Positions 14,042 to 17,711 of a stretch of DNA of 17,711 nt are shown piece by piece; within the stretch, counting starts at the first letter, position 1; the number at the start of each line of letters is the position of its first letter. This stretch comes from Chloroflexales bacterium (GTDB taxonomy: Bacteria; Chloroflexota; Chloroflexia; Chloroflexales; Chloroflexaceae), in assembly GCA_013336035.1 (NCBI GenBank), contig JAAXUL010000058.1:1-17711 (forward strand). Direction: 5' to 3'. A program made the position numbers and the translations under genes. The notes under the pieces were generated by a model. It had not been told where the DNA came from and searched no databases. It saw only the letters and a program-made list of their open reading frames with translations.

Positions 14042-14353
14042 CTACCCTGTAGGCCCCTCGCAGATGAAAGTGAACGTATCCCCCTGGTAGTACTCCAGGA
14101 CAAAGCGCGCCTGGGCCCCATCCACCTGCAGCGTACCCCGCCCGTGCACCTCGTCCATCTCGTCCATCCCCTCGAAGCTGAAGGCGACGCGGCCCTCGCC
14201 CTCCAGGCGCCCATCCAGATCGCCTTGCTGGAGCCCGGCCTGGTATTCCCCGCTCACGCGGTTGCCCTCCTGGCGTAGCTCCACATACGGCTCAACCTCC
14301 ATCCGCAGGTACTTGTCGTCGAAGTCGGGGCTGGACACGATACGCCACCCCAA
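14042..14353 (-). CDS. Conserved hypothetical protein, N-terminus cut off at a rearrangement junction
   Basis: About 103 residues: WRIVSSPDFDDKYLRMEVEP, YVELRQEGNRVSGEYQAGLQ, then GDLDGRLEGEGRVAFSFEGM and a C-terminal strand ARFVLEYYQGDTFTFICEG. Alternating beta strands with G-x-V-S-GEY and GxLDGRL turns suggest a small beta-barrel or sandwich. I recall similar uncharacterised bacterial proteins whose start lies several residues before WRIVSSPDFDD, but cannot name a family. The only start here is TTG 14353, without a ribosome site. Directly upstream, at about 14352, the sequence switches to the LLM oxidoreductase fragment on the other strand, so the natural start was lost in the join. Probably not expressed as the normal protein. 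Confidence 0.6.
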   Translation of the reverse strand: MGWRIVSSPDFDDKYLRMEVEPYVELRQEGNRVSGEYQAGLQQGDLDGRLEGEGRVAFSFEGMDEMDEVHGRGTLQVDGAQARFVLEYYQGDTFTFICEGPTG

Positions 14354-14823
14354 TTATACGGTCTCCGCCCCCGCCGTCGTGCTCGCCGTGGCCGCGCGCA
14401 CACAGCGCATCCGCCTCAGCAGCGCCGTCACCGTACTCAGCTCGGACGACCCGGTGCGGGTCTTCCAGCAGTTCGCCACCCTCGATCTGCTCTCGGGCGG
14501 GCGGGCGGAGATCATGGTGGGGCGAGGCTCCTTCATCGAGTCCTTCCCCCCTCTTCGGCTATAACCTTGACGACTACGACGCCCTGTTTGCCGAGAAGCT
14601 CGACCTGCTGCTGCGGCTCCGGGCGGCGGAGCGCGTGAGAGGTGATCGCGAAGATTCTGTTTGAGCACCGGCTGTTCGGCCACACCCGCTTCCAGGCCCA
14701 GGTAGTTGGGCCCGTGCCCCATAGCGCGATCCTGCGCTCGGTCGAGCTGCTCGGGACAGTGGTCGCCCCTGCCGTCCGCGCGGCCCTTGGCGTTGCGTAT
14801 CAGCCCACACGAGGAAGCACCCG
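14353..14823 (+). pseudogene. Second, broken copy of the LLM flavin oxidoreductase (truncated, frameshifted, internally deleted)
   Basis: The segment starts at NYTVSAPAVVLAVAARTQRI, corresponding to residue ~53 of the intact gene at 5961-7001, and is near-identical in DNA over long runs. After FIESF an extra C (a run of six instead of five) shifts the frame and gives a TAA. It then resumes DDYDALFAEKLDLLLRLRAAE and jumps from the equivalent of 6397 to 6817, losing about 419 bp (not a multiple of three). The last part, VIAKILFEHRLFGHTRFQAQ to VRAALGVAYQPT, matches the C-terminus. No start codon, a missing N-terminus and three lesions make it non-functional. Scattered substitutions show it is a diverged paralogue or an acquired homologue, not an assembly echo. 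Confidence 0.85.
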
Positions 14824-15003
14824 ATGAGCCGCCAAAAGCCCCGGGGCCGTGGCCTTAGCTGGGGCGTCAACTCGCTCCAGGCCGGTCTCGCCCGCGCCGA
14901 CACATTGATCACCGCGGGGCAGCTCGCCGACGCCGTGGCGGTCCTGGCCGAGCTCGATACGCAGTTCCGCGACAACCCCGAGGTGCTGCTCCGCACGCAG
15001 TAA
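14824..15003 (+). pseudogene. N-terminal 59 codons of a TPR-type protein, cut off by a junction
   Basis: An ATG at 14824, preceded by GAGGAAG with normal spacing, opens MSRQKPRGRGLSWGVNSLQA, GLARADTLITAGQLADAVAV, LAELDTQFRDNPEVLLRTQ and a TAA at 15001. The second and third parts look like a first tetratricopeptide helix pair (LITAGQLADAVAVLAEL), such as starts a larger TPR protein. The frame stops where the sequence becomes, on the other strand, the end of a broken regulator gene, so the rest of the protein is missing. It could still be translated as a short peptide. It is too short for ordinary ORF listing. Confidence 0.5.
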
Positions 15004-15700
15004 GGCTGCGCTCTCCTCGTAATGCCCGCGTGCCCGCTCGTAGTCACCCTGGACGCGCGCGACCTCGTCGAGAGTGTTTACCGCGAAGGCCAGCAGCCAG
15101 TTCTCGCCGATCACGCGGCTCGTCGCGGTCGCGGTCTCCAGCCAATCATGCGCTTCCGTGATGTTGCCGAGACCGAGCGCCGCGTTCGCCAGATGAATGA
15201 TCGTGATGGTGTAGAACGTGACCCATGTTCCGGTACAGCGCCTGGGCCTCTTTGAGCAACGGGTACGCAGCTGCGCCATTGCCTACATTGACCAGCATCG
15301 TCCCCAGATTCATCAGCGCGGTAGCGATGCCGAGATCGTCCTCCAACTGGCGCACCAGCGCCAGCCGCTCCTCTGCCTGGGCGATCGCCGTATGCAAATC
15401 GCCCTGCCACATCGCCAGCAGTGCAGTACCAAGGAGCGCCAGTGATCGCTCAGCGGTGGCGCCGGCCGCAGCGGGCGAGGCCAGCACCCGCTTCGACCAC
15501 CTGCGGCCTTCCTGAACATAGCCGCGCCGGTACGAGAACCAGGGCAGGGCGCCTATCAATGCTGGCCCCAGCGCACCCCTCCGGCGTGGTCTGGCTCCAG
15601 GCCAGGGTGGCGCGAATGTTATCGAGCTCGCGCTCGAACCAGTCGAGCCAGATTGTGGCTTCAGCCCCGGCGCCGACGCCCTTTCTCGCCCTGCCACGGC
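15003..15700 (-). pseudogene. Broken AfsR/LuxR-like (NB-ARC/TPR) transcriptional regulator, internal TPR part only
   Basis: On the minus strand, in three successive frames: WLDWFERELDNIRATLAWSQ (the W-L-x-x-x-E-x-DN-x-RAxLAW signature at the start of the TPR region in AfsR-like and LuxR ATPase regulators); then PALIGALPWFSYRRGYVQEG with RSLALLGTALLAMWQGDLHT and DDLGIATALMNLGTMLVNVG; then TIIHLANAALGLGNITEAHD and LDEVARVQGDYERARGHYEE. Frame changes lie near 15575 and 15230. The ATPase domain, any DNA-binding domain and the C-terminus are absent. Such proteins sense a signal and regulate secondary metabolism or stress genes; this one cannot work. Its 3' edge joins the TPR N-terminal fragment at about 15000. 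Confidence 0.7.
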
Positions 15701-16069
15701 GTGGCAGGGCAGCGCACAATGCTGAGCGACAGGCGTCCTACGCCGCCAGGCGGCGCACACCCACCGCCCTCCGCTGCACGGCATACACGGTGGCGGTCGA
15801 GTTCACCGCGCAGGCGGCGGCGGCCGGCATCGGCGGCGCGAACATCGCGATGCCGTACGCCGGCGCCTTTCGCGGCGCTCCAGACCACTGATATGGCGGC
15901 CAGCTGTTGCCGTGGAGCACCACGATGCCCGGCGTCTCGCCGACGGCGTGGGTGTACTTCGCCTATGACCGCGACCCGCTTCGGGACACAATCGGCGATG
16001 CGTTCCAGGTCTTCCTGCCGGCGATCCGCGCCTGAGCCTGACGCACTGGATCGGGCCGCTGCCCCGGGC
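15701..16069. other. Stretch without a supportable gene; possible scraps
   Basis: It is very GC-rich with several overlapping open frames of biased composition. The only segment that looks protein-like is plus-strand 15913-16035, WSTTMPGVSPTAWVYFAYDR then DPLRDTIGDAFQVFLPAIRA and a TGA, which could be the C-terminal end of a lost gene; I do not recognise it and see no start. The minus-strand alternative (AYGIAMFAPPMPAAAACAVN) is equally unproven. Confidence 0.35.
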
Positions 16070-17032
16070 TCAGACGCCCGGCAGGCCCCCGACGAACGCG
16101 ACGATCGCCTCCGCCATCTGCGCCAGGCCCGGCTGCTCCAGCGGGTAGTGCCCCGCGCACTCAAGGAGCACCCGCGTCACCGGCACCCGCCGCACCCTGC
16201 GCAGCACCAGCTCGCTCAGAGCTAGCGGCGTCCAGCGGTCCTCCGCCGGCTGGGTCAGCAGGATCGGGCAGACGGCGAAGTCCTCCGGCTCTATAGCAGG
16301 CTGGTAGCGCAGGTAGGAGTCCAGGAAGCGCAGCGTGGCCCAGTTGCCTGCCGAGCTGCGGTCGGCCAGAAACACCCGCAGCGCCGCCGGGTCGTTGACC
16401 AGGGTGTGCATCTTCGAGGCCAGGCGCATGGGCAGCTTCAGGCCGCCAAGGGGCGTCGCGGCCGCGAGCGCGGCAAATGAGCCGCCGACCCGGCTCATCA
16501 GCAGGTTGAGCGCGGTGGCGTCGCGGACCAGCTGCGCGCGCTGGTCGAGGAAGGTCATGCCGACAATCCCGGCGACCTGGCGGTCGATGGCCGCCGCGTG
16601 GTAGGCCAGCATCCCCCCGGCCGACAGGCCGTAGAGCACCACCGGCCGGCCGGCGCGCCGGCGCTCGGCGTCGATGAAGTCGCACACTAGCCGCACCCAG
16701 TCGTCGTAGGTGACCCTGGCGCCGGGCGCGACCCGCGTCTGCCCGTAGCTCGGCAGGTCGAGGGCTACGGTGGCCAGCCCGCGCCGCCAGAGCGGGGCGC
16801 CGGCGATCAGCGACAGCTGCCGCCCGTTGGTGCCCACCCCGTGCAGCAGGATGACCGTCACCGGCGAGGATGCCCGCTCGAGGCGGTCGAGGTGGACCTG
16901 ATGGCCGCGCCAGCCCCAGTACTCCTCCGCAGGCAGCGACTCGTCGGCGAGGCGCATGTCCGCGGGCAGGAACTGCTGGATGGCCCGCCAGGTAGGGTCG
17001 GCGGCATAGCCAATACGTTGAGTGGTCTGCAC
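16070..17032 (-). CDS. Alpha/beta hydrolase fold protein
   Basis: About 320 residues. ILLHGVGTNGRQLSLIAGAP holds the HG oxyanion region; VVLYGLSAGGMLAYHAA is the nucleophile elbow (G-L-S-A-G-G, catalytic Ser); TQPAEDRWTPLALSELV supplies the acid Asp; and CAGHYPLEQPGLAQM the catalytic His. The triad is complete. A ~100-residue cap region lies between the elbow and the acid (DQRAQLVRDATALNLLMSRV and on). The substrate is unknown; esterase or lipase-like activity is likely. GTG 17032 (MQTTQRIGYAADPTW) is chosen because GGAG precedes it by about 5 bp and the extra residues to 17098 are Cys/Arg-rich and unlike the family. A second hydrolase lies upstream on the same strand, 122 bp away. Confidence 0.85.
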   Translation of the reverse strand: MQTTQRIGYAADPTWRAIQQFLPADMRLADESLPAEEYWGWRGHQVHLDRLERASSPVTVILLHGVGTNGRQLSLIAGAPLWRRGLATVALDLPSYGQTRVAPGARVTYDDWVRLVCDFIDAERRRAGRPVVLYGLSAGGMLAYHAAAIDRQVAGIVGMTFLDQRAQLVRDATALNLLMSRVGGSFAALAAATPLGGLKLPMRLASKMHTLVNDPAALRVFLADRSSAGNWATLRFLDSYLRYQPAIEPEDFAVCPILLTQPAEDRWTPLALSELVLRRVRRVPVTRVLLECAGHYPLEQPGLAQMAEAIVAFVGGLPGV

Positions 17033-17154
17033 AGCAACTCCAATCTTCTTTCTGCGAGCGTGGTCCACTACCGGACATGGTACGCACCGCCTCAGCAAGC
17101 CCGAGCGCCGTGGTGGGCCCGCACCAGCGCCGCACAGCGCGTTCGCCCTATGGC

Positions 17155-17711
17155 CTACGCGCTTATAGCGCCTTGCCCGGCCAGGAAGCGCAGGAGGGTG
17201 GCGTTGAGCTCGGCCGGGCGGTCGAGCGGCGTGAGGTGCCGCGACCCCGCGATCACCACCAGCTCGCCCCGGGGGATGCGCGCGCAGTAGGCACGCTTGT
17301 AGGCCACCGGGGTGTAGTCGTGCTCGGCGGCGACGACCAGCGTCGGGCAGCGCAGGCCGGACAGGCGCGCGCCAGCGCTCCAGCCCCCGATGGCGCGCAA
17401 CGCGGCCAGGTAGGCGCGCCGGTCGTTCTGCGCCCAGCGCTCGATGAAGGCCCGCCGCAGCGCGGCCTGCTCCGGCGCGGGCAGCAGCTGGCCCGCCAGC
17501 GCCTGGCCCATGCGGCGCATGCCGCGCAGGCGCACGGTCGTGACCCGCTGGAGGTACACTTTAATCAGCCCCAGGCGCTCGCGCAGCGTGCTGGCCGGCG
17601 CCTCCGGCCCGCTGTTGATGATCACCAGGGAGCGGACCAGGTCGGGGTGGCTCAGGGCCAGCTCGAGGGCGACCATCCCGCCAAGCGAGAGGCCGATGAC
17701 GTGGGCCGGCG
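17155..17711 (-). CDS. Alpha/beta hydrolase fold protein, 5' end outside window
   Basis: The frame runs off the right edge. The window starts inside the nucleophile elbow: HVIGLSLGGMVALELALSHP gives the G-x-S-x-G-G motif with the catalytic Ser, then SLVIINSGPEAP. The cap region RLGLIKVYLQRVTTVRLRGM follows. The acid is in PTLVVAAEHDYTPVAYKRAY (Asp of the EHD turn), and the His in VVIAGSRHLTPLDRPAELNA. The layout resembles the 3-oxoadipate enol-lactonase/haloperoxidase branch of the superfamily. It and the hydrolase at 16070-17032 are weakly similar and parallel, but 122 bp apart, so they may have separate starts of transcription. The substrate cannot be read from the sequence. Confidence 0.87.
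   Translation of the reverse strand, partial: PAHVIGLSLGGMVALELALSHPDLVRSLVIINSGPEAPASTLRERLGLIKVYLQRVTTVRLRGMRRMGQALAGQLLPAPEQAALRRAFIERWAQNDRRAYLAALRAIGGWSAGARLSGLRCPTLVVAAEHDYTPVAYKRAYCARIPRGELVVIAGSRHLTPLDRPAELNATLLRFLAGQGAISA

Noticed and set aside
13909..14214. Minus-strand open frame across repeat element copy 2 (EARSRGRQPKTSVSLRRA)
   Set aside because: It overlaps the better-supported gene at 14042-14353 in another frame, and its recognisable part is only the translated repeat element.

Overview
The window is GC-rich DNA (roughly two thirds G+C by eye) with short intergenic gaps and frequent GTG/TTG starts. The gene types suggest a filamentous Chloroflexota bacterium of the Roseiflexus/Kouleothrix kind: an actinobacterial-like RodA/FtsW, a MazF module, a membrane-anchored WD40 protein, LLM flavin oxidoreductases, and a Cys-rich protein resembling ones I recall from that phylum. 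The taxonomic call is inference; there is no rRNA or other marker gene here.

Layout. Position 2-487 is the 3' end of a threonine ammonia-lyase with a C-terminal ACT domain. A GGTGAC/TCACCCTG repeat cluster (488-577) separates it from a complete SEDS cell-wall polymerase (602-2014). Next comes a structured repeat element (2038-2238) and then a tightly overlapping operon: antitoxin, MazF-like toxin, and a nucleotidyltransferase-fold protein (2390-3386). A frameshifted Cys-rich gene (3473-3890) and a HEAT-like gene interrupted by one amber codon (3932-4969) follow. Then come an aldo/keto reductase remnant, an acetyltransferase remnant, and an intact trio: LLM flavin oxidoreductase (5961-7001), tautomerase (7069-7452) and GNAT acetyltransferase (7540-8004). 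A tryptophanase-like N-terminal scrap precedes a minus-strand seven-repeat WD40 membrane protein (8230-9966). An MFS scrap runs in frame into a helical-repeat gene resembling SWIM-protein C-termini (10538-11197). A UvrD/PcrA-type helicase fills 11182-13722 on the minus strand.

The 13.8-16 kb stretch is a gene graveyard. It holds a second copy of the structured repeat element, a minus-strand hypothetical gene whose 5' end is cut off, a deleted and frameshifted second copy of the LLM oxidoreductase, the first 59 codons of a TPR-type protein, and a broken AfsR/LuxR-like TPR regulator. The window closes with two minus-strand alpha/beta hydrolases, the last one running off the edge.

The most interesting signal is the repeat element. 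Two copies about 11.8 kb apart have the same build: 22-23 bp spaced copies of a TTTCG+8-mer unit, an 18-bp stem with a 16-nt loop, and a conserved tail. The 8-mer differs between the copies, but every repeat unit and both stem arms change together, so base pairing is kept. That covariation points to a selected, folded nucleic acid or a protein-bound mobile element, and I do not recognise it as a named family. The second theme is the unusual density of truncated, frameshifted and duplicated genes, which means either active rearrangement or uncorrected sequence errors.
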